Assembly: GCA_012524025.1 (NCBI GenBank)
Contig: JAAYSC010000081.1
Coordinates: 1 to 38,372 of the forward strand
Reading direction: 5' to 3'
DNA length: 38,372 bases
Origin: Clostridiales bacterium
GTDB lineage: Bacteria; Bacillota; Clostridia; Oscillospirales; Acutalibacteraceae
This document shows, piece by piece, positions 1 to 9,380 of this stretch. The notes beneath the pieces are model-generated. The model saw only the letters and a program-made list of their open reading frames with translations. It did no database searches and was not told the origin of the DNA. Made by a program: the position numbers and the translations under genes. Each line of letters opens with the position of its first letter. The first letter of the stretch is position 1.

Positions 1-105
1 ATCATCTTGCATACACCTCAGTTCGTGTTTTTTCGCAAATTCATTGTACTGATTCTTTGTATGCAAGGGAAGTGGTTCGCGCCATTTCCCTTTATTTTTT
101 GCCAA
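1..105 (-). CDS. possible 5' end of a gene running off the left edge
   Basis: A minus-strand frame is open from a TTG at 105 to the window edge (35 codons) and reads as a plausible hydrophilic protein beginning MAKNKGKWREPLPLHTKNQY. It would follow the TIM-barrel gene by 25 bases. No ribosome-binding site precedes the TTG. The same bases also form a hairpin with a T-tract on the plus strand, which would instead be the terminator of an upstream plus-strand gene. Both readings are possible; I do not recognise the protein. Confidence 0.25.
   Translation of the reverse strand, partial: MAKNKGKWREPLPLHTKNQYNEFAKKHELRCMQDD
65..100 (+). terminator. possible rho-independent terminator of a gene left of the window
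   Basis: AAGGGAAGTGG (65-75) pairs with CCATTTCCCTT (82-92) across a 6-base loop with one G-T wobble. The T-rich run TTTATTTTTT (91-100) follows. It would end a plus-strand transcript coming from the left, but it conflicts with the weak minus-strand reading frame over the same bases. Confidence 0.4.
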
Positions 106-130
106 TGATAATTTTACACTAAGTTTTTCT

Positions 131-913
131 TCAAATTTTTGATTGGCCCTTCAAAAATTCAAGTGCCGCGGCCAGGTCATTATTGCCCTTAAAGCTGTGG
201 CGGTAAAGTTCAATTATATGATGGCCTTGGTATGATAATGCTTGCATGGCTTTAAAGAAGGCCGCAAAGTCAAAAACCCCACTGCCGGGCAAGCTGCAAT
301 CTTCATGCTCATAATGGTCACTTAAGTGTGTATGAATAATATTGTGCCCCAATTTTTCTATAAATTCAAAAGCACTGTGGCCGGCCCTGACCGCCTGTTT
401 TAAATCAAGCACAAGGTTTAGTTGACCCTTCATATATTCATTTAGGCCCAGTAAATAATCGGGCGAACCCGATAAATAGCTCACAACATTTTCCTGCGCA
501 ACCTTAATACCGGCTGCCTGCCCTCTTTGAGCCAAAAGAGCAAAACGCTCATAAAAAAACTCATTGGGAAGGTTGCTGTGTGCTCGGGCACCGTGAATAA
601 CTAAAATTTTTGCCCCCAAAATGTTGGCGGCTTCAAAGTATCTGTCATAAAAATCTAAACTGTCATGGAACCTGCGCTCATATTCGCTGAATATAAGGTA
701 GGGTTCGGCAAAAGAAAAAAAGGGATGCACAGCAGGAATATCTAGGCCAAAATTTTCTTTTATAGCTAACAAACGGCCCAAGAAAGGGCTTTCAATTTCA
801 GACATGGAGTTGAAGAAAACTTCACAAACTTTTGCCCCCACACCTGCCGCAAGCTCAAGAGCCTTTTCGGTTTCTAAAGGATAAAAACATGAAGTTGACA
901 GGCCTATGCCCAT
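131..913 (-). CDS. sugar phosphate isomerase/epimerase-like TIM-barrel protein
   Basis: This 260-residue cytoplasmic protein has the xylose-isomerase-like TIM-barrel fold (AP endonuclease 2 superfamily). Residues in the places that usually bind the divalent metal are visible: Glu141 (VAQEN), Asp170 (LVLDLK), His194/His196 (HTHLSDH) and Glu235 (IIELYR), with further His at 63 (AVHP) and 107 (VIHGAR). The family isomerises or epimerises sugars or polyols; the substrate cannot be read from sequence, and an endonuclease IV-like role is less likely given the IHTHLSDH strand. The ATG at 913 is preceded by AAGGAG at good spacing. It is divergent from groES and monocistronic, or followed by the doubtful frame at 1-105. 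A promoter lies at 959-987. Confidence 0.85.
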   Translation of the reverse strand: MGIGLSTSCFYPLETEKALELAAGVGAKVCEVFFNSMSEIESPFLGRLLAIKENFGLDIPAVHPFFSFAEPYLIFSEYERRFHDSLDFYDRYFEAANILGAKILVIHGARAHSNLPNEFFYERFALLAQRGQAAGIKVAQENVVSYLSGSPDYLLGLNEYMKGQLNLVLDLKQAVRAGHSAFEFIEKLGHNIIHTHLSDHYEHEDCSLPGSGVFDFAAFFKAMQALSYQGHHIIELYRHSFKGNNDLAAALEFLKGQSKI

Positions 914-958
914 TTAATAATACTCCTTAACCTAAAAACGGATGGTCTTTTCTTGCTA

Positions 959-987
959 ATAATAACATTTAACCATAAGATTAACAA
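959..987 (-). promoter_or_regulatory. sigma-A promoter for the TIM-barrel gene
   Basis: On the minus strand, TTGTTA (982-987) and TATTAT (959-964) are separated by 17 bases. The start codon lies about 45 bases downstream of the -10 box. Confidence 0.5.
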
Positions 988-1070
988 GTTTCATCACACT
1001 CTTTAGTCTCGGATATTCTTCACAGCACACGGCTTATATATGACATAATTGTTAACTTTCCAAAAAGCAC

Positions 1071-1099
1071 TTGATTTTTCCTGCTTTAAGCCTTAAAAT
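1071..1099 (+). promoter_or_regulatory. sigma-A promoter of groESL
   Basis: TTGATT (1071-1076) and TAAAAT (1094-1099) are spaced by 17 bases. Transcription should start near 1106, inside the CIRCE operator, so repressor binding would block initiation. Confidence 0.7.
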
Positions 1100-1103
1100 A
1101 GCT

Positions 1104-1130
1104 TTAGCACTCTGGTTGTCCGAGTGCTAA
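1104..1130. promoter_or_regulatory. CIRCE operator (HrcA binding site)
   Basis: The inverted repeat TTAGCACTC (1104-1112), 9 bases, GAGTGCTAA (1122-1130) matches the CIRCE consensus exactly. CIRCE is the DNA target of the heat-shock repressor HrcA. It overlaps the expected transcription start of groESL and would also sit at the start of the mRNA. hrcA itself is not in the window. Confidence 0.97.
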
Positions 1131-1199
1131 TAATATGACTTGTGGTCGCTTGAAAGAAAGAAAAAAAGACGGCCAATAAAATTTGAGGAGGAAACGAAA

Positions 1200-1484
1200 A
1201 TGACTATTAAACCACTTGCAGACCGCGTTGTTGTGAAACTCATTGATGTTGAAGAAACTACAAGCAGCGGTATCATTCTTGCCGCTTCCGCGCAAGAAAA
1301 ACCCCAGGTTGCCGAAGTTGTAGCGGTTGGCCCCGGAGGCCTTATAGACGGCAACGAGGTCGAAATGTATGTTAAGCCCGGTGACAAGGTTATCACAAGC
1401 CAATATTCGGGTACCGAGGTAAAACTCAACAATGAAGAAGTCACCATAGTACGCCAAAGCGACATTTTAGCGATTGTTGAATAA
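1200..1484 (+). CDS. groES: co-chaperonin GroES (Hsp10)
   Basis: This 94-residue protein is of normal GroES length. It begins MTIKPLADRVVVKLIDVEE, carries the mobile loop that docks on GroEL (ETTSSGIIL) and the roof-region glycine-rich stretch (VGPGGL), and ends with IVRQSDILAIVE. It forms the heptameric lid of the GroEL folding chamber in the cytoplasm. The ATG at 1200 is chosen because GAGGAGG (1185-1191) lies at the right distance; an in-frame upstream extension to 1140 would run through the leader and has no ribosome site. It is first in the groES-groEL operon under CIRCE/HrcA control, with groEL starting 19 bases after its stop. Confidence 0.98.
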   Translation: MTIKPLADRVVVKLIDVEETTSSGIILAASAQEKPQVAEVVAVGPGGLIDGNEVEMYVKPGDKVITSQYSGTEVKLNNEEVTIVRQSDILAIVE

Positions 1485-1491
1485 GATTTAG

Positions 1492-3144
<1,653 letters not shown>

Positions 3145-3174
3145 TACCGAACTACCTTAAAAACAATATCTAAA

Positions 3175-3205
3175 AAACGGCTGTGGTAAGATACCACAGC
3201 CGTTT
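3175..3205. terminator. bidirectional terminator between groEL and ispH-S1
   Basis: A perfect 14-bp stem, AAACGGCTGTGGTA (3175-3188) with TACCACAGCCGTTT (3192-3205), has a 3-base loop. On the minus strand the stem runs into TTTTTT, making a strong terminator for the ispH-S1 gene. On the plus strand the trailing sequence ACTTTTAGG is a weaker tract, but the hairpin stands 30 bases after the groEL stop. Confidence 0.85.
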
Positions 3206-3223
3206 ACTTTTAGGTTTTGTGAC

Positions 3224-5707
3224 TTATTCTTCTGTGACTTCTTCGGTCGCTTCTTCCGCAACTTCTTCGGTCGCTTCTTCTACAGCTTCTTCAGCCGCTT
3301 CTTCCGCAACTTCTTCCGCAACTTCTTCCGCAACTTCTTCGGCTACTTCTTCAGCCGCTTCTTCGGCAACCTCTTCGGCTGCTTCTTCGACAACCTCTTC
3401 GGCTGCTTCTTCGACAACCTCTTCGGCTGCTTCTTCAACGACTTCTTCTACCGCTTCTTCAGCAACTTCTTCGGCTGCTTCTTCGACAACCTCTTCGGCT
3501 GCTTCTTCAACGACTTCTTCTGCCGCTTCTTCGACAACTTCTTCGGCTGCTTCTTCAACAACTTCTTCGACTGCCTCTTTTAAGGCTTGCCCCACGGTTG
3601 AATCGCTATCGCCTTCCATTGGGTCAAGCAAGGCTCTGATGGAAAGGCTTACGCGGCGTTTGTCAAAATCAATTGCAGTTATTTTAACGGTAACCTTTTG
3701 GCCAATTTCCAGCTCATCTTGCGGTTTTTCAATATGACGGTTGGCGATTTGGGAAATATGGATAAGCCCGTCAACACCGGGTATGACGCGAGCAAAAGCA
3801 CCAAAGGTTGTCATACCGACAATTTCTACTTCGATTTCGGAATCGACCGGGTAGCCCTTGCGCAAGATTTCCCAAGGATTGTCTTCTTCTTTTTTGTAAC
3901 CCAAAGAGATTCGCTTGGCTTCCGAGTCAAGCCCTTTGATGAAGACTTCGACTTCATCCCCGACATTCAGAACATCGGATGGATGTTTTATGCGTGACCA
4001 AGAGAGCTCTGAAATATGGGCCATTCCGTCAACGCCGCCAATGTCGATGAAGGCGCCGTAATTTGTTATTGACTTAACCTTACCTTGACAAACCTGCCCG
4101 ACTTCTGCCTGAGCCCAAAAAGCTTCGGCGACCTTGTCGAGTTGGTCCCTAAGCACTGAACGGATAGAGCCCACTGCGCGTTTGCGCTGTTTGTTAACTT
4201 CAATAATCCTAAACTCAACCTTTTGATGCAAAAGGTCTTCAATGGGGTCATTGCGTGAAGCCGTTGCAAGTGAAGCGGGTATAAAGACCCTGACACCATT
4301 AGTGGTTGCCAGTAAACCGCCCTTGATTACATCGGTAACAAGGCCTTCGAAAACAGTATCGGTGTTCTCGGCCTCTTCAACATCAAACCAGGATTGCATG
4401 GCATCATGGCGAACTTTTGAAAGTTCAACAGTGCCTTGGGCATCATCTGTTTTCATGATAATGAGATCAATTTTATCACCAATCTCAAGCTCTTCGCGAG
4501 GATCGCAGTTTGGATCGGCACTGTATTCGGACCAACGGACAAAGCCCGCGTGCTTGCGGCCAATGTCAACTTGAATTTCTGACGGAGTAATACCCATTAC
4601 CACGCCGACAACTTTTTGATCCGTGCTCATGTTTTTAAGACTTTCTTCAAGAGCTTCGGAAAATGAACGATCTTCGTCCGACATTGAATCCGACAGTGCT
4701 GACACCTCCTCTTTAGGCTCCGATTGTTCTGCCACCTCTTCCGCCGCACTTTCTTCTGCTGCAGCTTCATCGGGTTCAAGGGGTGTTTCGGCCGTTGCCT
4801 CTGTTTCTTGTGCCTCTTCTTGCACTGTGGTTTCTTCCTGTTCGGTTGGATCGTTGTTGAGAATTTCGGTCATGGTTTTAAGTACCTCCTTTATTATGCC
4901 CGCAGGGGTTGAAGCCCCTGCTGTAACACCGATTGTTTTTGCGCCGCTGAAGTCAATGCCTTCAAGCTCGGCAGCCGTTTCGATATGAAAAGTTTTACAG
5001 TTTTTTTCACATACCGATTTTAACTTGGCGGTGTTTGAGCTCTTGCGACCGCCTATGACAAGCATTAGGTCGGCTTGTTTTGAAATAAGTTTAGCTTCAC
5101 TTTGCCTATCATGAGTCGCACTGCATATTGTATCAAATATTACAGCGTTTGTACATAGTAATTTTAGTTCTTTTAGACATTGGGCCCATTGTTCAACGCT
5201 AAAAGTGGTTTGAGCCACCATAATCGGACGCCCTTTTGCCAAATACGGATGTTTTTCAAACAGCTCTTTTAGCTGCACGGCATCCTTAAATACATAAACA
5301 TCCCCTTTGCAATAACTGATTATCCCTCGGACTTCCGGATGGTCCTCGTCACCGGCAATCAAAACCGCTTCACCGGGCTTTGAGTTTTTTTCAAGGATTG
5401 AATGTATCTTTTTAACATAGGGGCAGGTTGCATCGCACACTTGACAATCAAGTTCGGAAAAAGAATCCAGAATGTTTTTGGGCACACCGTGAGTTCTGAC
5501 CACCACAGTTTCACCCGCCAAAACTTCCTGCGGCTCTTCAATGCACCTGACACCTTCTTGTGCGAGTTGGTCTATTAACTGCGGGTTGTGAATAATGGGT
5601 CCCAAGGTGCAAACTTTTTTGCCATCTTCCAGCATTTTATAAACAAGCTCAACCGCTCGGTCAACGCCAAAGCAAAATCCGGCCGTTTTTGCCAGGATAA
5701 TATTCAA
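3224..5707 (-). CDS. ispH-rpsA: IspH (HMBPP reductase) fused to four-domain ribosomal protein S1-like protein
   Basis: The first ~280 residues are 4-hydroxy-3-methylbut-2-enyl diphosphate reductase, the last [4Fe-4S] step of the MEP isoprenoid pathway. Cluster ligands Cys12, Cys95 and Cys195 and active-site His40, His73, His123 and Glu125 are present. An acidic linker (about 283-365) leads to four S1 RNA-binding domains (about 366-705), the best being the third and fourth (GKVKSITNYGAFIDIGG; VGMTTFGAFARV). The last 117 residues contain only Glu, Ala, Val and Thr. This fusion is known in Clostridia. I choose TTG at 5707: it overlaps the plsC stop as TTGA, has GGGAG 8 bases upstream, and places the first Cys at 12 as in E. 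coli IspH. An ATG at 5722 is in frame but lacks a ribosome site. Confidence 0.95.
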   Translation of the reverse strand: MNIILAKTAGFCFGVDRAVELVYKMLEDGKKVCTLGPIIHNPQLIDQLAQEGVRCIEEPQEVLAGETVVVRTHGVPKNILDSFSELDCQVCDATCPYVKKIHSILEKNSKPGEAVLIAGDEDHPEVRGIISYCKGDVYVFKDAVQLKELFEKHPYLAKGRPIMVAQTTFSVEQWAQCLKELKLLCTNAVIFDTICSATHDRQSEAKLISKQADLMLVIGGRKSSNTAKLKSVCEKNCKTFHIETAAELEGIDFSGAKTIGVTAGASTPAGIIKEVLKTMTEILNNDPTEQEETTVQEEAQETEATAETPLEPDEAAAEESAAEEVAEQSEPKEEVSALSDSMSDEDRSFSEALEESLKNMSTDQKVVGVVMGITPSEIQVDIGRKHAGFVRWSEYSADPNCDPREELEIGDKIDLIIMKTDDAQGTVELSKVRHDAMQSWFDVEEAENTDTVFEGLVTDVIKGGLLATTNGVRVFIPASLATASRNDPIEDLLHQKVEFRIIEVNKQRKRAVGSIRSVLRDQLDKVAEAFWAQAEVGQVCQGKVKSITNYGAFIDIGGVDGMAHISELSWSRIKHPSDVLNVGDEVEVFIKGLDSEAKRISLGYKKEEDNPWEILRKGYPVDSEIEVEIVGMTTFGAFARVIPGVDGLIHISQIANRHIEKPQDELEIGQKVTVKITAIDFDKRRVSLSIRALLDPMEGDSDSTVGQALKEAVEEVVEEAAEEVVEEAAEEVVEEAAEEVVEEAAEEVAEEAVEEVVEEAAEEVVEEAAEEVVEEAAEEVAEEAAEEVAEEVAEEVAEEVAEEAAEEAVEEATEEVAEEATEEVTEE
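3227..3577 (-). repeat. low-complexity repeat coding the Glu/Ala/Val tail of the S1 protein
   Basis: These 351 bases encode 117 consecutive residues drawn only from E, A, V and T (59 are Glu), in a 4-residue EE(A/V)(A/V) pattern that is clearest as an 8-residue, 24-base period (EAAEEVVE). The minus strand is GAAGAAG-like and purine rich; the plus strand is TTCTTC rich. It could form a very acidic helix. Slippage-driven length variation is likely. Confidence 0.9.
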
Positions 5708-6336
5708 TGTTTCAGCTCCCATAATTTTTCAATTTCATCCATAATTTTTCGCGAAGCCGTTCTTAATTCCCTTGAACCGCCGTTTTCGGTAAATCCAAGC
5801 TCTTCGAAGGGTATGGGTTTGCCATAACGGATTGTTATTTTTGAAAACATTTTTATTTTGCTTTCAGAATAAACCGAAACCGGCAAAATATCGCAAGCGG
5901 CAACACGCGCAACAAAAGCAGCGCCCGATTTTGGCCTTTGTGGGGTCAAATCTTTGGAGCGAGTGCCTTCGGGGAAAATGCCCAGTGCTCCACCGCCTTC
6001 AACAATTTTTATAGCGTATTCAATGGCTGACCTATCTGCATGCCCACGGTTTACCGGGAAGGCGTTCAGGTTGGTGTAAAACCAGCGTAAAAAACGATTT
6101 TCAAAGTTTTCACTTTTTGACATGTAATGAAGCGTACGGCCGCTACCCAAACCGATAAAGACCGGGTCCAAAAGACAAATATGGTTTGAGGCCACTACCA
6201 AGGCTCCGGTTTCGGGCACATTTTCCGTCCCTTCATATTTTATCCTGAAAATCACTTTGGCTATAATTTTTACAACTCTAAAGGCTATATGATAAAACCT
6301 ATAATCGCGAACTTGAGAAAAGTCATATAACTTCAA
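5704..6336 (-). CDS. plsC: 1-acyl-sn-glycerol-3-phosphate acyltransferase
   Basis: This 210-residue membrane-associated acyltransferase has the catalytic HX4D motif (NHICLLD, His52 and Asp57), the FPVNR motif (about 93-97) and the glycerol-3-phosphate-binding FPEGTRS motif (about 121-127). It acylates lysophosphatidic acid to phosphatidic acid in phospholipid synthesis. The start is TTG at 6336, which overlaps the cmk stop as TTGA and is preceded by GGGGGAG five bases upstream. Its own stop overlaps the ispH-S1 start in the same way, so the three genes look translationally coupled. Confidence 0.93.
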   Translation of the reverse strand: MKLYDFSQVRDYRFYHIAFRVVKIIAKVIFRIKYEGTENVPETGALVVASNHICLLDPVFIGLGSGRTLHYMSKSENFENRFLRWFYTNLNAFPVNRGHADRSAIEYAIKIVEGGGALGIFPEGTRSKDLTPQRPKSGAAFVARVAACDILPVSVYSESKIKMFSKITIRYGKPIPFEELGFTENGGSRELRTASRKIMDEIEKLWELKH

Positions 6337-7001
6337 GCCAACTCCCCCTTTATTACTTCTATTACTTTTTCCACAGACTCATTTAAAGACTTCCCGTCCG
6401 TACTAATCAAGATTGCGTCATCCGCGGCTTTCAAGGGTGCGATCGCACGGTTAGAGTCATTAAAATCTCTTTGCTTCATATCTGCGAGGACGCTTTCGTA
6501 TGACACTTCTGTGCCCTTTTCCACCAACTCTTTGTAGCGCCGCCGGGCGCGCTCTTCAGCCGAAGCGGTTAAGAAGAGTTTTATTTGTGCATCCGGCAAG
6601 ACCACTGTGCCAATGTCTCTGCCATCCATTATGCAGTCATTTTGCAAGGCAAGATTTCTTTGAAGATCAAACAAGAAATCCCGCACTTCTTTTATGGCGG
6701 AAACATCCGAGGCGGCCATTGAGGCTTCCGGGCTTCGAATTGCTTGCGACACATCTTCGCCGTTTAAAATTACTGCTTGTTCCTTATTTTCAAAAACCAG
6801 TTCAATAGAAATTTCTGCAAGGCTTTGGCTGACTTTTTCGGGGTCCTTGGTGTCAAAACCTTTGCGCAAAACATATAAGCCGACTGCTCTGTAAAGAGCC
6901 CCCGTGTCCACATAAATAAAGCCCATCTCTTTTGCCACAGCGCGGGCAACCGTGCTTTTACCCGCACCGGCGGGGCCGTCAATTGCTATGTTAATTGCCA
7001 A
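6333..7001 (-). CDS. cmk: cytidylate kinase
   Basis: This 222-residue enzyme phosphorylates CMP/dCMP with ATP. It has the P-loop IDGPAGAGKST at the N-terminus (Lys15), the CMP-binding YVDTGALYRAVG segment, the DGRDIGTVVLPDA motif and the RARRRYKEL lid region. The TTG at 7001 is the only start that gives the canonical N-terminus; GAGGTG lies about 7 bases upstream. It begins 49 bases after the flavoprotein stop, with a TATAAT-like box at 7025-7030 (minus) but a poor -35, so a secondary promoter is possible. Confidence 0.96.
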   Translation of the reverse strand: MAINIAIDGPAGAGKSTVARAVAKEMGFIYVDTGALYRAVGLYVLRKGFDTKDPEKVSQSLAEISIELVFENKEQAVILNGEDVSQAIRSPEASMAASDVSAIKEVRDFLFDLQRNLALQNDCIMDGRDIGTVVLPDAQIKLFLTASAEERARRRYKELVEKGTEVSYESVLADMKQRDFNDSNRAIAPLKAADDAILISTDGKSLNESVEKVIEVIKGELA

Positions 7002-7050
7002 AAAAACACCTCATTTTGCTCTTTATTATATTTTACATTGTAAATCTAAT

Positions 7051-8283
7051 TTAGGTTTTCAGCCGGCCCGCAAGGCGCCCGGTAGAAAAGGCGATTTGAA
7101 GGTTGTAGCCGCCTGTGTAGGCGTCAAGATCCATCACCTCACCGGCGAAGTAAAGGCCCCCCACAAGCTTTGACTGCAGGGTTTGCGGGTCAATCTCATC
7201 AAGCGAAATGCCGCCCGCCGTGACAATGGCTTCATCAATCGGGCGAAAGCCGGTAACAGTCAACTCAAGATTTTTTAAAAGTTCAACCAGCCTCTCACGC
7301 TGTTCTTTGGTCACCGAGTTTACCTTTGTTGCCATTGGAACGCCCGACAGTTTAACAATAACAGGCACCAGTTTCTTTGGCAAGAGTAAATTTAGAGAAT
7401 TTATAAAATTCTTGTTAAGATTGCTCTCAAAATCACGCAAAATACGGGCGTGGAGTTGTTCACGACTTAAGGCAGGTTTTAAGTCAATTGAAATTTTATA
7501 TTTACCGCTTTTCATTGGTCTCATATGTGCACTGGCGCTTAATATAATTGGCCTCGAAAGACCGTAGTGAGTGAACAGCATTTCACCGAAATCTTTATAA
7601 ATGACTTTTTTCTTTTCTGTATCGGTCACATTTATGGAAACATTGCGCAAGGACAGCCCTTGCAAGCGCGGGCAAAACCACTCATGAGCCACAAGGGCCA
7701 CCAATGAGGGCTCCGGCTTTACAATCGAATGGCCGCAATCACCGGCCAGCTTATAACCGTCACCGCTCGAACCGGTTGAAGGGTAAGACATGCCCCCTGT
7801 TGCCACTATGACATTGGAAGAAGGGTATACTTCACCATCTTCGGTTTTTACACCGACAAGCTTCCCTGACTCAAGCAATATTTCCCGGGCCCTGGCTCTT
7901 ATAATTTTTGCACCGGCTTTTAGGGCAAAAGAATGCAGGCTGTCAACAACTTCGACCGCTCTGTCCGATTCTGGAAAAACCCTGCCGCCCCTTTCTGTCT
8001 TCAGTTTTAAGCCGCGGCTTTCAAAAAATTCAATTGTATCTTCCGGCATGAAGGATGAGAAGGCACTGTATAAAAACTTACCGTTACCGGGCACGGCATT
8101 GACAAGGCTTTGAATGTCTTTGCAATTGTTAGTTATGTTGCAGCGCCCCTTGCCGGTTATCATAAGTTTGCGCGCCGGCCTCTCATTGCGTTCAAGAAGG
8201 CTGACAGAGTACCCATTTTGGGCTGCTGTTCCGGCTGCCATCAGGCCTGCCGGGCCCGCACCTATTACTATCACATCACTCAT
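7051..8283 (-). CDS. HI0933/YhiN-family FAD-dependent oxidoreductase
   Basis: This 410-residue flavoprotein starts with a dinucleotide-binding motif (VIVIGAGPAGLMAAG, residues 4-18), then the family signature RPARKLMITGKGRCNITN (about 35-52). It ends with the GGYNLQIAFSTGRLAGR FAD-closing segment. The family is cytoplasmic and its substrate is mostly unknown; some members (BaiN-like) act on bile-acid intermediates, but that cannot be claimed here. The ATG at 8283 is chosen over one at 8340 because it places the Rossmann motif at the very N-terminus and follows a GAGGG site; it overlaps the end of the upstream regulator gene by 8 bases. This flavoprotein-cmk order recurs in Clostridia. Confidence 0.92.
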   Translation of the reverse strand: MSDVIVIGAGPAGLMAAGTAAQNGYSVSLLERNERPARKLMITGKGRCNITNNCKDIQSLVNAVPGNGKFLYSAFSSFMPEDTIEFFESRGLKLKTERGGRVFPESDRAVEVVDSLHSFALKAGAKIIRARAREILLESGKLVGVKTEDGEVYPSSNVIVATGGMSYPSTGSSGDGYKLAGDCGHSIVKPEPSLVALVAHEWFCPRLQGLSLRNVSINVTDTEKKKVIYKDFGEMLFTHYGLSRPIILSASAHMRPMKSGKYKISIDLKPALSREQLHARILRDFESNLNKNFINSLNLLLPKKLVPVIVKLSGVPMATKVNSVTKEQRERLVELLKNLELTVTGFRPIDEAIVTAGGISLDEIDPQTLQSKLVGGLYFAGEVMDLDAYTGGYNLQIAFSTGRLAGRLKT

Positions 8284-9169
8284 TATTTTCGCCCTCTGTG
8301 TTTTCACCGTCTTGCTGTTTTTCATAAACCTGGTATTCATCCCAAATGGATTCCAGAGTGTTTAGGTTTTGCCTTACATCTTCACTTCTTCCGCGTGCGG
8401 CGGCGGCAATCAGGGCATTAATCAAGCTCAAGGGCGCGACCAAAGAGTCAACAAAAGAAACCATACCACTGCCTGCAACCAATAAATATTTTGCAAAAAA
8501 GGCTATGGGTGAAGCTTGGCTGTCGGTAATAGCAATAACCGTGGCCCCCCTATCATTGACAAAACGAAGGGCATTAACGGTTTGCCTGGAGTAGCGTGGA
8601 AAGCTTATGGCAATGCAAACATCATCGGAACCTATTCTGTAAAGCTGTTCAAACATTTCACCGGCGCCCGATGAATCGACCAAAACAACATTGTCACAAA
8701 AAAGGTTGAAATAAAAGGCCATAAAACTGGCCAAGGAAGCGGAGCTGCGAACACCTAAAATATAAATGCGTTTGGCCTTGTTTATTGCGTCAACACTACC
8801 GGCAAAATCGGCCCTTGATGTTCTTTCAAGCGTTCCCTTAATGGTTTCAATATCTGTTTGCATGGCCATATCCAACAGTTTTTCTTCGTCGATGTTGGTT
8901 ATGGCTACCTCCATCCTCTGAACGCTGGTCAACCTGCTTTTTATAAGTTCCTGAAGGGTTTTTTGCAGGCCGGGATAACCTTCATAGCCAATTTCCATTG
9001 CAAAGCGCACAACGGTTGACTCACTGACCCCCACTTGTTCGCCCAGTGCGGCGGCGGTCATAAAAGCCGCTTTGTCATAATGATGCCTAATGTATTGTGC
9101 TATGGCCTTATGACCCTTGGATAACTTGGGAAAAACCCTGTCTATGTGCGATATAAGCTTGTTTGGCAC
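8276..9169 (-). CDS. RpiR/MurR-family transcriptional regulator (HTH + SIS domain)
   Basis: This 297-residue regulator has an N-terminal HTH_6 domain (residues about 5-77, recognition segment VGVSESTVVRFAMEIGYEGYP) and a C-terminal SIS sugar-phosphate-binding domain (about 130-255, ILGVRSSASL and AISFPRYSRQTVNAL). RpiR-family proteins sense phosphosugars and control sugar or amino-sugar genes. The start is GTG at 9169 with AGAGG eight bases upstream. It is divergent from the alkaline phosphatase gene, with a palindrome and repeated TGCAAG motifs between them, suggesting control of itself and its neighbour (inference). The ligand is not known. Confidence 0.93.
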   Translation of the reverse strand: MPNKLISHIDRVFPKLSKGHKAIAQYIRHHYDKAAFMTAAALGEQVGVSESTVVRFAMEIGYEGYPGLQKTLQELIKSRLTSVQRMEVAITNIDEEKLLDMAMQTDIETIKGTLERTSRADFAGSVDAINKAKRIYILGVRSSASLASFMAFYFNLFCDNVVLVDSSGAGEMFEQLYRIGSDDVCIAISFPRYSRQTVNALRFVNDRGATVIAITDSQASPIAFFAKYLLVAGSGMVSFVDSLVAPLSLINALIAAAARGRSEDVRQNLNTLESIWDEYQVYEKQQDGENTEGENNE

Positions 9170-9229
9170 TTAAAAAACCTCTTTCGGTAAAAATTTAATT
9201 TTCAAGACACTGTCGTCGCAAGTGCATAT

Positions 9230-9258
9230 ATTTTATAATATTGTGAGTGAGTTTGCAA
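9230..9258 (-). promoter_or_regulatory. promoter of the rpiR-flavoprotein-cmk-plsC-ispH run
   Basis: On the minus strand, TTGCAA (9253-9258) and TAAAAT (9230-9235) are spaced by 17 bases, about 60 bases upstream of the GTG start. Confidence 0.5.
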
Positions 9259-9296
9259 GACTTAATGCAAGTTAGTGAAGCTAAACTTGCAAGTTT
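9253..9296. promoter_or_regulatory. candidate operator between rpiR and alkaline phosphatase
   Basis: A perfect 14-base palindrome AAACTTGCAAGTTT lies at 9283-9296. Two further TGCAAG copies occur at 9254-9259 and 9266-9271, the second inside a near-palindrome ACTT-N5-AAGT (9260-9272). The cluster overlaps the -35 of the rpiR promoter and ends about 23 bases before the -35 of the phosphatase promoter. It is a good candidate RpiR operator; the link is inferred from position only. Confidence 0.5.
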
Positions 9297-9318
9297 TCCT
9301 CTATCTTGCCTGAATTAG

Positions 9319-9348
9319 TTGACAAGGGCTCATGATAAGGATTATACT
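9319..9348 (+). promoter_or_regulatory. sigma-A promoter of the alkaline phosphatase gene
   Basis: A perfect TTGACA (9319-9324) and TATACT (9343-9348) are spaced by 18 bases. AAGGAGG (9366-9372) and the ATG at 9381 follow. Confidence 0.75.
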
Positions 9349-9380
9349 TTTAATTGAAATTTAAGAAGGAGGAAGACATA

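Noticed and set aside
1104-1457. Minus-strand frames of 112-117 codons opposite groES
   Set aside because: They lie fully antisense to groES and its CIRCE leader, without a start context.
3183-3737. Plus-strand Ser/Ala/Thr-rich frame of 184 codons
   Set aside because: It is the complement of the EEAAEEVV-coding repeat of the S1 protein and overlaps the terminator; the low complexity explains it.
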